Shown: positions 7,310-15,534 of the stretch, piece after piece
Layout: every line of letters starts with the position of its first letter
Numbering within the stretch: position 1 is the stretch's first letter
Origin: an uncultured Rhodospirillales bacterium
Lineage (GTDB): Bacteria; Pseudomonadota; Alphaproteobacteria; ATCC43930; CGMCC-115725
Direction of reading: 5' to 3'
DNA: 64,000 bases
NCBI GenBank assembly: GCA_903822185.1
Contig: CAIJOA010000030.1
Span: 124,001-188,000, forward strand
Notes under the pieces: model-generated
What the model was told of the DNA's origin: nothing
Database searches by the model: none
The model's input: the letters and a program-made list of their open reading frames with translations, nothing else
Made by a program: the position numbers and the translations under genes

Positions 7310-8149
7310 ATGAAAATCTTCGTGCCCATCGCTAAAGTCGATGACGAGGAACGGCTTGTCTATGGCTACGCTACCACCGAGGCACTCGACGCGCATGGCG
7401 AGGTGGTGAAGCGTGCTGCGATCGAAGCGGCGCTGCCCGGCTATATGCGCTTTGCCAATATCCGCGAAATGCACCAACTTTCGGCCGTCGGCGTCACGCA
7501 GGAAGCCGATTTCGACGAGCGTGGGCTTTATCTCAAAGCCAAAGTCGTCGATGACGAGGCCTGGGCCAAGGTCAAAGAGGGCGTTTATAAAGGCTTCTCG
7601 ATCGGCGGCCGGGTGACGCAGCGCGATGCGACCGACCGCAAACTGATCACCGGCGTCGATCTGCACGAGATCAGCCTGGTCGATCGCCCCGCCAATCCCG
7701 AAGCGATGATCGACGCCTATAAGGTCTGGGACGGCGTGACGAAGGCCGGCGCACGCAACAGCGCGGCCGATCTTGAACGCATCCAGGCGATGCACGATCA
7801 TGCCGCCGCGCTGGGCGCGCAATGTCCGTCTGCTGCCGAAGGTGACGACAGCGGCGATGATGACGACGATGATCTCGAAGCGGTGGCCAAGGCCGCCAGC
7901 GTGCGGCGCGATGTTCTTGCAAAGGTCGCGCGGATTTCCGATCGCATGGCGGCGCTGGCCAAGACGGTCGAAGAGCAGGGCCGGATGCTGCAGCGCCTCG
8001 CCGACGAACCCGCCCCGCCGAAATATCTCCGCGCCCATGCTGTCGAGAAAGCCGAAGACGGCATCGCCCTGAACGAAGCCGGCGAACCCAAGACCGCGCT
8101 CGACGCGATCAAGCAGGCGCACCGTAACCCGGTACGCCTCGGCCTTTAA
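7310..8149 (+). CDS. HK97-type prohead protease
   Basis: The ATG at 7310 has AGGAGA at a good distance; the ATG at 7304 is too close. The 279-residue protein has the protease domain in its first 140 residues: LVYGYATTEALDAHGEVV, the NIREMHQ segment with the catalytic His, the KGFSIGG motif with the catalytic Ser, and LHEISLVDRPANPEA. The C-terminal part has an acidic run (DDSGDDDDDD) and a helical, coiled-coil-like stretch that may act as an internal scaffold and be removed during capsid maturation. It corresponds to GTA orfg4. Confidence 0.9.
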   Translation: MKIFVPIAKVDDEERLVYGYATTEALDAHGEVVKRAAIEAALPGYMRFANIREMHQLSAVGVTQEADFDERGLYLKAKVVDDEAWAKVKEGVYKGFSIGGRVTQRDATDRKLITGVDLHEISLVDRPANPEAMIDAYKVWDGVTKAGARNSAADLERIQAMHDHAAALGAQCPSAAEGDDSGDDDDDDLEAVAKAASVRRDVLAKVARISDRMAALAKTVEEQGRMLQRLADEPAPPKYLRAHAVEKAEDGIALNEAGEPKTALDAIKQAHRNPVRLGL

Positions 8150-8267
8150 CAATCTCAATCTTCGCCGGCGTTGCCCGACACCGGCGTCAATCACTGTGCC
8201 GCTTGGGCAACGGCATGACGCAACGCCGTGTGGCGTCGCTTTCCCAAAATCAGATGGAGCCCTTTTC

Positions 8268-9773
8268 ATGACTGTCGATTCATCGAAGACACTCGCCGCC
8301 TTCAAGGAGGCGCAAAAGAATCCTGTAACCGATCCGCTGTTCGCCTCGTTGCTCGCCAAGAGTAGTTTCTCCCAGCCCGGCTCGGCGATCTCCGGTCTCA
8401 ATTTCTACGATCTCGAACCCGGCGCGAAGCTGCTCTATCCGGTGCTGACGCCGCTGCGCAACGAAATCCCGCGCGTCTCCAGCCGCGGCGGCATCCAGGC
8501 CAACTGGCGCGCTGTCACCGGCGTCAACACCGGTTCGGTCCGCGCCGGCATCTCGGCCGGCAATCGCGGCGGGTTGATCGCCGTGACGACCCAGGATTAT
8601 GTCGCTGTCTATAAGGGCATCGGTCTTGAGGCCAATGTCGATTTCGAAGCGGTCTATGCCGGGCAGGGCTTCGACGACCTGCGCAGCGTCGCGGCGCAGT
8701 CATTGCTCGAATCGCTGATGGTGCAGGAAGAGCAGATCATCCTCGGTGGCAATAGTGGCCTTGCTCTCGGCACCACGCCGACGCCGACCCTCGTCGCCTC
8801 GGCTAGTGGCGGCTCGATCGCGACTTCGACGCAAAGCGTCATCTGTGTCGCGCTGACGCTCGACGGTTTCATCAACGGCACCGTCGCCGGCGGCATCTCG
8901 GCGCAGATCACCCGCACCAATGCCGACGCCTCGTCCGATACGTTCGGCGGCGGTGCCGCGAAGAAATCGACCAATGCCACCGTCTCGATCACCGGCCCGA
9001 CCGGCTCGGTCGCGGCGACGGTCGCGCAGGTGCGCGGTGCGGTTGGCTATGCCTGGTTCTGGGGCACCGCCGGTTCCGAAGTGCTGGGCGCGATCACCTC
9101 GATCAACAGCGTCGGCATCGTTGCTGCCGCGGCGGGGACGCAGACCGCCGCTTCCCTGGGCACTGCCGACAACAGCCAGAACGCGCTGGTGTTCGACGGC
9201 CTGCTGACGCAAAGCTTCAACAGCAGCCTCAACGCCTATTTCGCGGCGCAGCCGACCGGCACCGCGGGCACCGGTACGCCGCTCACCGCCGACAACGAAG
9301 GCGGCATTATCGAGTTCGACACGGCGCTCAAGGCCTTCTGGGACAACTACCGCCTCTCGCCGACGGCGATCTATGTCTCGTCGCAAGAGATGCTGAACCT
9401 GCACAAGAAGATCCTGACGGGTGGCGCCACAACGGCGGCGCGCTTCGTCTTCAGCGCCGATCAGGGCGCCGTGCTGGGCGGCATGATGGTGCGCAGCTAT
9501 CTCAACAAGTTCAGCCTCTCGGGCGCGACCGAAATTCCGATCCGCCTCCACCCGAACATGCCGCCGGGCACGGTTTTGTTCTTCACCAAGACGCTGCCTT
9601 ATCCGCTGTCGAACGTGCCGAACACGGTGCAGATCCGCACCCGCAGCGAGTACTACCAGATCGAATGGCCGTTCCGCGCCCGCCGCTACGAATACGGCGT
9701 CTATGCCGACGAAGTGCTGCAGAATTATGCCCCCTTCGCTTTCGGTACGATCACCAACATCGGCAACGGCTGA
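8268..9773 (+). CDS. Major capsid protein
   Basis: The 501-residue protein lies directly after the protease, as in HK97-like phages. TGGAG precedes the ATG at 8268; an upstream in-frame GTG (8196) falls within hairpin-rich leader sequence. A scaffold-like N-terminus is followed by an HK97-fold body (LNFYDLEPGAKLLYPVLTPL, EEQIILGGNSG) and a conserved end (RTRSEYYQIEWPFRARRYEY). A Ser/Thr/Gly/Ala-rich region (about residues 180-340) could be an inserted surface domain, since typical HK97 capsids are about 100 residues shorter. A strong terminator follows. Confidence 0.88.
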   Translation: MTVDSSKTLAAFKEAQKNPVTDPLFASLLAKSSFSQPGSAISGLNFYDLEPGAKLLYPVLTPLRNEIPRVSSRGGIQANWRAVTGVNTGSVRAGISAGNRGGLIAVTTQDYVAVYKGIGLEANVDFEAVYAGQGFDDLRSVAAQSLLESLMVQEEQIILGGNSGLALGTTPTPTLVASASGGSIATSTQSVICVALTLDGFINGTVAGGISAQITRTNADASSDTFGGGAAKKSTNATVSITGPTGSVAATVAQVRGAVGYAWFWGTAGSEVLGAITSINSVGIVAAAAGTQTAASLGTADNSQNALVFDGLLTQSFNSSLNAYFAAQPTGTAGTGTPLTADNEGGIIEFDTALKAFWDNYRLSPTAIYVSSQEMLNLHKKILTGGATTAARFVFSADQGAVLGGMMVRSYLNKFSLSGATEIPIRLHPNMPPGTVLFFTKTLPYPLSNVPNTVQIRTRSEYYQIEWPFRARRYEYGVYADEVLQNYAPFAFGTITNIGNG

Positions 9774-9780
9774 TGATGGG

Positions 9781-9813
9781 GCCGGGAGCCATCGGCTCCC
9801 GGCTTTTCTTTCT
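9781..9813 (+). terminator. Strong intrinsic terminator after the capsid gene
   Basis: A ten-base-pair stem, GCCGGGAGCC (9781-9790) with GGCTCCCGGC (9794-9803), has a three-base loop and a T-rich tail. It lies eight bases past the capsid stop and just before the next gene's ribosome site. Partial readthrough would give high capsid expression relative to the connectors. Confidence 0.8.
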
Positions 9814-9827
9814 CAACGGAGAATCAA

Positions 9828-10391
9828 ATGGCCGCTGGCGATCTCACCACGCTTGCGAATGTGAAGGCGTATCTGTCGCCGCCGCTGACCGCGACGACGG
9901 ACGATGCGTTGCTGGGACGGTTGATCACGGCGGCGAGTCAGTTCATCCAAAGCTGGATCAACGCGACGATCGCGCAGGCGGGCTACAGCGAAACACGCAA
10001 TGGGAATGGCGGGACGCTGCTCTTTCTACGCAACCGGCCGGTGACGGCAGTGGCCTCGGTGCTGGTCGATGGCGTGGCAATCGCGGCATCCAACCCGGCG
10101 CCGATGGGGGCGGGGTTCCTCTTCGACGACAACGCGATCTATCTCAAGGGCTACGCCTTCAGCAAAGGTGCTCAGAATATCACCGTCCAATATACGGCTG
10201 GCTATGCAACGACGCCGCCCGAATTGGAACAGGCCTGCATCGCACTGGTCTGCCTGCGCTACAAGGAACGCGACCGCATCGGCCAGGCCTCGAAAAGCCT
10301 TGCCGGCGAAAGTGCGTCCTTTCAGCCAAAAGACATGCCGCCGGACGTCGCGACCGTCCTCGACCAATACCGCAATCTGGTGCCGGTATGA
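9828..10391 (+). CDS. Head-tail connector (GTA orfg6/HK97 gp6-like)
   Basis: The 187-residue protein has the helical adaptor pattern of phage connector family 1: TTLANVKAYL near the N-terminus, then AASQFIQSWIN, a central beta insertion (RNRPVTAVASVLVDG) and a C-terminal helix (ELEQACIALVCLRYKERDR). The gp6-like ring binds below the portal. CGGAGA precedes the ATG. Its stop overlaps the next start (ATGA), forming a coupled run of three neck genes. Confidence 0.85.
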   Translation: MAAGDLTTLANVKAYLSPPLTATTDDALLGRLITAASQFIQSWINATIAQAGYSETRNGNGGTLLFLRNRPVTAVASVLVDGVAIAASNPAPMGAGFLFDDNAIYLKGYAFSKGAQNITVQYTAGYATTPPELEQACIALVCLRYKERDRIGQASKSLAGESASFQPKDMPPDVATVLDQYRNLVPV

Positions 10392-10861
10392 TCGCGATCG
10401 ACACGAGGGCCGCGGATGATGTCATCGCCCGGCTCGCGGCCTTGCCCAACGTCTTGCGCGCGCGGCTTGGCGTTGCGATCGATGGTGTGTCGGATGCGCT
10501 CTATGGCCGGGTAATCGATATGCTGCAGGGCGAGGTGGTGAAATCCCGCACCGGGCGGCTGACGGCGGCGATCACCCAAACGCCCGGCGAGCTGTCGGTC
10601 GGCGTCGGGCTTGATACCAGCATCGCGCCTTACGGCCCTGCGCTCGAATTCGGCGCCAGCATTCCGGCGCAACTGATCGAAGCCAAGAACGGTAAGACGC
10701 TCTCATTCATGGTCGGTGGCCGGCGTGTCTTCGCCAAGCAGGTCATGCGGCCGGCCTTCACTCTGCCTCCGCATTCTTTCCTGCGCGCGGCGCTGACCGA
10801 GATGTCGCCGGCGCTGATCGCGCTGATGGACGACGCCGTTTCCGAAGGGATCGAGGGATGA
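10388..10861 (+). CDS. HK97 gp10-like head-tail joining protein
   Basis: This protein of 157 residues starts at the ATG overlapping the upstream stop. It contains YGRVIDMLQGEVVKSRTGRL, an AYG-like turn (YGPALEFG) and a C-terminal RPAFTLPPHSFLRAAL followed by an acidic helix. This pattern is common in minor structural proteins of the HK97 gp10/tail-completion group. The next gene again overlaps by four bases. Confidence 0.8.
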   Translation: MIAIDTRAADDVIARLAALPNVLRARLGVAIDGVSDALYGRVIDMLQGEVVKSRTGRLTAAITQTPGELSVGVGLDTSIAPYGPALEFGASIPAQLIEAKNGKTLSFMVGGRRVFAKQVMRPAFTLPPHSFLRAALTEMSPALIALMDDAVSEGIEG

Positions 10862-11283
10862 ATCGCGAACCGATCTATGCCGCACTTTTCATCCTGGCCG
10901 CCGGCGCGGCGGGGTTCGCGACAACCAGCCGCCGTTTGCGCCATTGGAGCGATGTCGGCCCGGCCGAGCAGCCCGCGTTGTTTGTCATTCAGAAAAGCGA
11001 AACCGCCGAAGAACGCCGCCCGCTGCCGGCGAAATGGCGGGCGCGGGTCGATCTCTATCTTTATGCCCATGCGCCCGACGACAGCACCCCGCCGGCGACG
11101 GCGATGAACCCGCTGCTCGATGCGGTTGAAACCGCGCTGGCGCCCGATCCGGTCAGTAACGTTCAGACCCTCGGCGGCCTCGTCCAGCATTGCTGGATCG
11201 CTGGCCGGATCGAAACCGACGAAGGCGTCCTTGGCGGCCAGGCGGTGGCGATCGTGCCGATCGAGATTCTGGTATCGGGGTGA
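10858..11283 (+). CDS. Tail terminator/completion protein (DUF3168-like, GTA orfg8 position)
   Basis: The 141-residue protein belongs by length, position and pattern to the DUF3168 tail-terminator group: an N-terminal helix (MNREPIYAALFILAAGA), then RVDLYLYAH, NPLLDAVETAL and a closing strand (AVAIVPIEILVSG). These proteins cap the tail tube at the head side. It overlaps the upstream stop by four bases. It is followed, two bases on, by the second hydrolase gene. Confidence 0.8.
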   Translation: MNREPIYAALFILAAGAAGFATTSRRLRHWSDVGPAEQPALFVIQKSETAEERRPLPAKWRARVDLYLYAHAPDDSTPPATAMNPLLDAVETALAPDPVSNVQTLGGLVQHCWIAGRIETDEGVLGGQAVAIVPIEILVSG

Positions 11284-11285
11284 CA

Positions 11286-11912
11286 ATGAAGAAATATCGA
11301 TATGCGCTGAATCTGATCGACCTTGTCGGGTCGCTTTCACGGCTGGATCGTCGAACGCAAGAGCTCGTCGTTCAACTCACGCGCCGCGGCGCGATTCTCG
11401 CCAAGTGGGCGCCAGCCGATCATCCTCGTGCCGGAGAGAAGCCAAACGGCGGCTGGTTCATCCACGCGAACGCCGTTGGGGACAGCGTAAGCACCCCGTC
11501 GAAGAGACGACCGGTCGATCCCAGCGAGGCCCCCTATGTGGCAGAGGATTATCAAAGGTTCAAAACGACTGTTGGCGACGGCAACTGCGTGCCGCTTGTT
11601 CAGGCCGCCGCCGGCGTTCCCAATCACCGGCTTTGGAAAGAAGGTCTGTCGATGTCGGATCGTCCGGATATACCGGAAGGAACAGCGATCGCGACATTTG
11701 TCGATGGGACGTATCCAAGTAATAGCCACGGAAATCATGCGGCTATTTTCATCGGTTACGGGACGGAGAGCGGCAAAGATGGCTTTTACGTTTACGACCA
11801 GTATCACGGGCAAAACGGTACGCAAAAGAAACCTGGCAGGCGCTTTATCCGCTTTGTCGATCCAGGCCATTCGGCAAGCGATAACGGCAACGCGTTTTCA
11901 ATCATAAAATGA
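11286..11912 (+). CDS. BPSL0067-family amidase-like protein with N-terminal linker
   Basis: Residues 1-40 are a basic helical segment. Residues 40-60 carry a linker (KWAPADHPRAGEKPNGGWFI) that resembles those in the portal and SLT proteins of this cluster. Residues 85-208 match the BPSL0067 family, a papain/NlpC-like fold related to Tae-type peptidoglycan amidases. The putative catalytic Cys101 is in GDGNCVPLVQ, His151 in GNHAAIFIG, and a polar residue in VYDQYH. The gene sits between the tail terminator and tail tube, where other GTA-like clusters have nothing, and is followed by two exported proteins. Peptidoglycan hydrolysis is inferred from family resemblance. Confidence 0.8.
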   Translation: MKKYRYALNLIDLVGSLSRLDRRTQELVVQLTRRGAILAKWAPADHPRAGEKPNGGWFIHANAVGDSVSTPSKRRPVDPSEAPYVAEDYQRFKTTVGDGNCVPLVQAAAGVPNHRLWKEGLSMSDRPDIPEGTAIATFVDGTYPSNSHGNHAAIFIGYGTESGKDGFYVYDQYHGQNGTQKKPGRRFIRFVDPGHSASDNGNAFSIIK

Positions 11913-12001
11913 AGCTGCGAAATTTCCGGCGTTTCGCGTAACAGAACTTGGCATGAAATGTCGCGGAGGTATAAAATCCGCGCGGAGTCGGGGAAAAGTA
12001 G

Positions 12002-12382
12002 ATGCGAACTTTCGTTTTAATCGGTGTCTCTGCGATGGCGGCGCTTTTTTACGGCAACGCCACCTATGCGGCCGAAGAGAATCGCCCCGTCTTTCGCTGC
12101 CCGCTTACGTTGCCTGCTGTCGATGAAAAGGCAAAGAAGGTCCGGCTCTTATGGGACGCGGCTTTCACAAGCGGTTCCCCTTGGGCATATCTGAAAGGCG
12201 ATGACGAGGGGGAGTACGCCCCGCCGCTGGCCGCGGCATCAGGTGGTGCCGACGCACCATACGGTATTCGGTGCGAATTAAGCGGCGGTCATCGGCTTAT
12301 CATCAACATGCCGGATACGGTGATGGGCTGTAACGTCAGCAAAACGGCGCCACCCAATCGCAGCCGCTTTTATTGCCAATGA
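12002..12382 (+). CDS. Exported STY0301-like protein, candidate immunity (copy 1)
   Basis: The 126-residue protein has a signal peptide (residues 1 to about 23, ending TYAA). The mature part shows FRCPLTLP near the N-terminus, IRCELSGGHRLIINMPDTV and a final Cys (FYC), with four cysteines that could form disulfides. This pattern resembles the small periplasmic STY0301-like proteins found beside BPSL0067-type amidases. The neighbouring gene encodes a paralogue. Its likely role is periplasmic neutralisation of the amidase; this is inferred from context. Confidence 0.7.
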   Translation: MRTFVLIGVSAMAALFYGNATYAAEENRPVFRCPLTLPAVDEKAKKVRLLWDAAFTSGSPWAYLKGDDEGEYAPPLAAASGGADAPYGIRCELSGGHRLIINMPDTVMGCNVSKTAPPNRSRFYCQ

Positions 12383-12747
12383 GTGCATGGCGGCGACATA
12401 TCGCCTTGTTCCTCTTCGGCGCCTGCGGCGCGGCTTGGCTCGCGACCTCTGACGCGTTGGCTGATCCACCGAGGCCGCGGACTTTTCGCTGCCCGACGAC
12501 ATTGCCATCACCGAAGGATGGAGTAGCTCCGTTGCCCTTACGTGACGCAACAGTGTCGAATTTGGGGGCGAAATATACGTATCGCGACACCCCGCCTACC
12601 GATAATGGGGATTCGTCCCCTCATCCCCATATCACCTGCAGCTACGATGGCGCCCAACTGATTATCAACCTGCCGGCCTCGGTGCGTGAATGTGGTCGTG
12701 ATAGTGCGCCGAAAAATTCCGGCCTTGGCGACTTCGCCTGCCGGTAA
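12379..12747 (+). CDS. Exported STY0301-like protein, candidate immunity (copy 2)
   Basis: It starts with an ATG overlapping the preceding stop by four bases and encodes 122 residues. The signal peptide is at about residues 1-27 (LFLFGACGAAWLATSDALA). The mature protein repeats the FRCPTTLP start, ITCSYDGAQLIINLPASV and a C-terminal Cys of the upstream protein, so the two are diverged tandem duplicates. Duplicated immunity genes are common where toxin variants circulate. Confidence 0.7.
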   Translation: MSAWRRHIALFLFGACGAAWLATSDALADPPRPRTFRCPTTLPSPKDGVAPLPLRDATVSNLGAKYTYRDTPPTDNGDSSPHPHITCSYDGAQLIINLPASVRECGRDSAPKNSGLGDFACR

Positions 12748-12802
12748 GTCAGGAAGCGGTCGTCCGGTTTCGGGCTGCTGATCATTCAGACCAAACCGGC
12801 AA

Positions 12803-13195
12803 TCATTCACCCAGGCAGTATCGTCCCTTCGCACTTTGGACTTCATTCCGCTCGATCGCGGCAAGGGCAACACGCTTGATGGCGGCCGATGTGCGGCGAC
12901 CGCTATCGGTCCAAGTGCCGCCCGTCCGGCTGTGCTCGTCGGTAACCGCACGTGAGATCGTGCGGTCCGACTCGCGGCATCCATAAGTACGGGCGGTCGA
13001 TATCGCGTTTGCGACCGCCGGCCCTTTGTCTGAAGGCTCCCAGGACAGGTAAACAAAGGCGACGGCGGTGCCGAGAAAGACGGCAACCCCGAATTTCCAC
13101 CAGCTCCATGGTTCCCGGCGCGCGCGTACATGTACGCGGTCGCGATCATCCAGAGTCATGGGTGAGTCGAATCGATCTTGTCGCAAGCCGGACAT
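12803..13195 (-). CDS. Small membrane-anchored protein on the opposite strand
   Basis: This 130-residue frame runs against the surrounding late genes. It has a basic N-terminus, one clear membrane segment (WWKFGVAVFLGTAVAFVYLSW, about residues 31-51), and a soluble part with two cysteines (TYGCRES and RYCLGE). The start at 13195 has AAGG only two bases away; a second ATG, at about residue 13, is possible. It has no recognised family. Its position after the immunity pair suggests it came in with the cassette. It could also be chance, since the region is short. Confidence 0.45.
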   Translation of the reverse strand: MSGLRQDRFDSPMTLDDRDRVHVRARREPWSWWKFGVAVFLGTAVAFVYLSWEPSDKGPAVANAISTARTYGCRESDRTISRAVTDEHSRTGGTWTDSGRRTSAAIKRVALAAIERNEVQSAKGRYCLGE

Positions 13196-13365
13196 TCCTT
13201 AAGGGGTGAAGGCGAAACCGCGGGTGTATTCCGTGACACCTTACGCCAAACCGGCGCGTGGTGCGTCACCTCTTTGCATCGATCGCTTTCAAAATCGACC
13301 TGACCCGCGGCGCGATCAAGCACCGCGGTGCCAAGGCATGTCTTTCCCTATCATAGGAGGTACTC

Positions 13366-14103
13366 ATGTTCGCATTCGGTTCGGGTGTGCTGCTGGGGCA
13401 GCGCACCGATATCGCTAATTCGACGCCGGTGAATTTCGGCTTGGTGCAGGAGGTGCATCTCGACCTGCAATTCACCGCCAAGGAACTCTACGGCCAGTAT
13501 CAGTTCCCGGTCGCGATCGCACGCGGCAAGGGCAAGGCTACCGGCAAGGCCAAGATGGCGCAGATCTCCGGTCTCGCCTTCAACAACCTGTTCTTCGGCG
13601 CCAGCATGACGACGGGACAGTTCGCCACCGCCTTCGGCGAGGCAGGGACGGTGCCGGCCAGCTCGGCCTATACCGTGACGGTCACCAATTCCGGCGCGTG
13701 GCAGGACGATTACGGCGTCGTCTTCGCTGCGACGGGTTTGCCGCTGACCAAAGTCGCAAGCGGGCCGGCCGCCGGTCAGTACAGCGTGGCGGCGGGCGTC
13801 TATACCTTCAATTCGGGTGACGCCAGCAAGGCGGTGCTGATCTCTTATACCTACACGGTGACGGGGACGGGTCAGCAATTCACGCTGGGCAATCCGCTGT
13901 TGGGTGTGACACCGACCTTCCAGGCGCAGCTCTATACGAGCTTCCAGGGTAAGCCGGTCAATGTGAAGCTGTTCAACTGCGTCTCGACGAAGCTGTCCTA
14001 CGCGACGAAGCTTGAAGACTTCGTCATCCCGGAACTCGACTTCGACATCTTCGCCAATGCCGCCGGCAACGTGCTGCAATGGTCCTTTGCCGAGGTGTCG
14101 TGA
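13366..14103 (+). CDS. Major tail tube protein
   Basis: The 245-residue protein has the beta-rich tail-tube pattern: a small N-terminal domain (GVLLGQRTDIANSTPVNFGL), the IARGKGKATGKAKMAQISG loop common in alphaproteobacterial tube proteins, then long beta strands with Ser/Thr/Gly repeats and an end (FVIPELDFDIFANAAGNVLQ). AGGAGG lies shortly before the ATG. It corresponds to GTA orfg9 and stacks in hexameric rings to form the tail. The next ORF overlaps its stop. Confidence 0.85.
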   Translation: MFAFGSGVLLGQRTDIANSTPVNFGLVQEVHLDLQFTAKELYGQYQFPVAIARGKGKATGKAKMAQISGLAFNNLFFGASMTTGQFATAFGEAGTVPASSAYTVTVTNSGAWQDDYGVVFAATGLPLTKVASGPAAGQYSVAAGVYTFNSGDASKAVLISYTYTVTGTGQQFTLGNPLLGVTPTFQAQLYTSFQGKPVNVKLFNCVSTKLSYATKLEDFVIPELDFDIFANAAGNVLQWSFAEVS

Positions 14104-14429
14104 TGAACCTGCTGAAGATCGCGGGCCGCGAATTCAGCTTGCGGCCTTTGACCCTGGGGCAGCTCCGCACCGTCCTGCCGGCTTTTTCGCGCGCGGCCGG
14201 CTTGGCGAAGGAAGAGGCGATCGACGCGGCGATCGATATCCTCGTCTCGGCTCTGTCGCGCGACACGCCCGACATCACCCGCGCCGTGCTGCTCGATACC
14301 GAGATGCTGCCGGCGGAATTGATCATGGCGGTCGATACGGTCGCCCGATTGAGCGGCCTCGTGCCGCAAGGCGACGGTGCGACGGGGGAAGCGAACGCGT
14401 CGGCTGGGGCGAGCTCTACGGCCTCCTAG
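14103..14429 (+). CDS. Tail assembly chaperone (gpG-like)
   Basis: The 108-residue protein contains FSLRPLTLGQLRTVLPAFSR and a helical region (AAIDILVSALSRDTPDIT), the standard form of the chaperone upstream of a tape measure gene (GTA orfg10-like). It overlaps the tail tube stop. Near its end, at 14394-14400, lies GGGGGAA, from which a -1 shift would enter the next frame, open to 14641. This parallels the lambda G/GT arrangement. Confidence 0.8.
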   Translation: MNLLKIAGREFSLRPLTLGQLRTVLPAFSRAAGLAKEEAIDAAIDILVSALSRDTPDITRAVLLDTEMLPAELIMAVDTVARLSGLVPQGDGATGEANASAGASSTAS

Positions 14430-14641
14430 CCACGGCCTGCGGCTACACCTGGCCGCAGATCGACGCGATGACGCTGCCGCAGGTGCAGGAACTTCTCGAT
14501 TACTGGCGGACCCATCCGCCGATTCATCTTCTCGTCGGCGCCGCTTTGCGGACGCGATCACCCGACCGGCTGCCGGATGATTTCGCCGCGCTGGCCGCGC
14601 TCGCGCCCGACGGCACGCTTCAGGCGAAAGGACAGGGCTGA
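14391..14641 (+). CDS. Tail chaperone extension (gpT-like, probable -1 frameshift product)
   Basis: In the -1 frame relative to the chaperone, a conserved-looking sequence continues to the tape measure start: WGELYGLLATACGYTWPQID, then MTLPQVQELLDYWRTHPP and an alanine-rich tail. It has no convincing own start near the junction (the first ATG is at about 14469) and no ribosome site. It therefore is most likely made as a fusion with the upstream chaperone by slippage around 14394-14400. A separately initiated protein, as with GTA orfg10.1, is the alternative. Its stop overlaps the tape measure ATG. Confidence 0.65.
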
Positions 14642-15528
14642 TGGCCGACGATCAAATCAATGTCCAGGTGACGGCCGATGCGACCGGCCTTGAAACCGGC
14701 ATGCAGCAGGCTTGCCAATCGGTCCAGGCAAGCCTCGTCCAACTGCAGCAGGCGGTACAGGACGCGAACAATAAGATCGACACGCTCGGCTCGAAAACCG
14801 CGACCAGTACGCAGCAGGCGAAGAAATCGACGGACGTTTGGGCCAAATCGTTCGTGCCCGTCGAACATGCCTTCACCAACTCGATCAACGGCATGATCCT
14901 CGGCACGACGACGTGGCAGAAGGCGGTGCAGAAGGTTGAACAGACCGTCGTTTCGTCGTTACTGAACGGCGCTGAGCAAATAGCAAAGCAATGGCTGCAA
15001 TCAGAAATCGCGCGGACGCTTGGCACCGAAACCGGCGTTGCGGAACGAACGGCCGCAGAAAGCATGGGCCAAGCGGTCGGCTTGACGCAAATGGCATCGA
15101 CGGCAACCAAGACGATCGGCACGGATGCCGCCAAAGCCGCTTCGAGTACCTATGCGACTGTCAGCGAGATTCCCTATGTGGGCTGGATACTCGCCCCCGT
15201 TGCCGCGGGTGCGGCCTATGCGGCGGTCATCGGCTATGAATCGATGATCTCGTCCGCCGGCGGCTTGTGGAGCGTGCCGGCCGATACGCTGGCGATGGTG
15301 CATAAGCAGGAGACGATTCTCCCTGCAACAATCGCCCAACCGATGCGCGACTTCTTCACCGGTGGCGGCAATGCCTCGGGCGGCGGCGGCGGCGACAATT
15401 ACGCCATCACCATTCAGGCGATCGACGCGCAAACGGGCGCGCGATTCCTGATGGACAATGCGGCGGTGATCGCCAAGGGCCTCGCGCGCGAAATGCGCAA
15501 CGGCAATCCCGTTCTTCGCAACAGGTGA
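14641..15528 (+). CDS. Short tail tape measure protein
   Basis: Only 295 residues long, it begins with INVQVTADATGLETGMQQAC, typical of tape measures. It continues with a long helical, Gln/Ala-rich stretch, a hydrophobic segment (VGWILAPVAAGAAYAAVIGY, about residues 180-199), then SAGGLWSVPADTLAMVHKQE, and ends in a Gly-rich linker plus a small domain. Tape length sets tail length, so the tail should be short, more like a GTA than a lambda-type siphophage. Confidence 0.8.
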   Translation: MADDQINVQVTADATGLETGMQQACQSVQASLVQLQQAVQDANNKIDTLGSKTATSTQQAKKSTDVWAKSFVPVEHAFTNSINGMILGTTTWQKAVQKVEQTVVSSLLNGAEQIAKQWLQSEIARTLGTETGVAERTAAESMGQAVGLTQMASTATKTIGTDAAKAASSTYATVSEIPYVGWILAPVAAGAAYAAVIGYESMISSAGGLWSVPADTLAMVHKQETILPATIAQPMRDFFTGGGNASGGGGGDNYAITIQAIDAQTGARFLMDNAAVIAKGLAREMRNGNPVLRNR

Positions 15529-15534
15529 CGTATC

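Noticed and set aside
8150-8267. Hairpin-rich leader of the capsid gene as a classical terminator
   Set aside because: TTGCCC/GGGCAA and other arms can pair, but no T run follows; it may be an RNA structure but is not a clear terminator.
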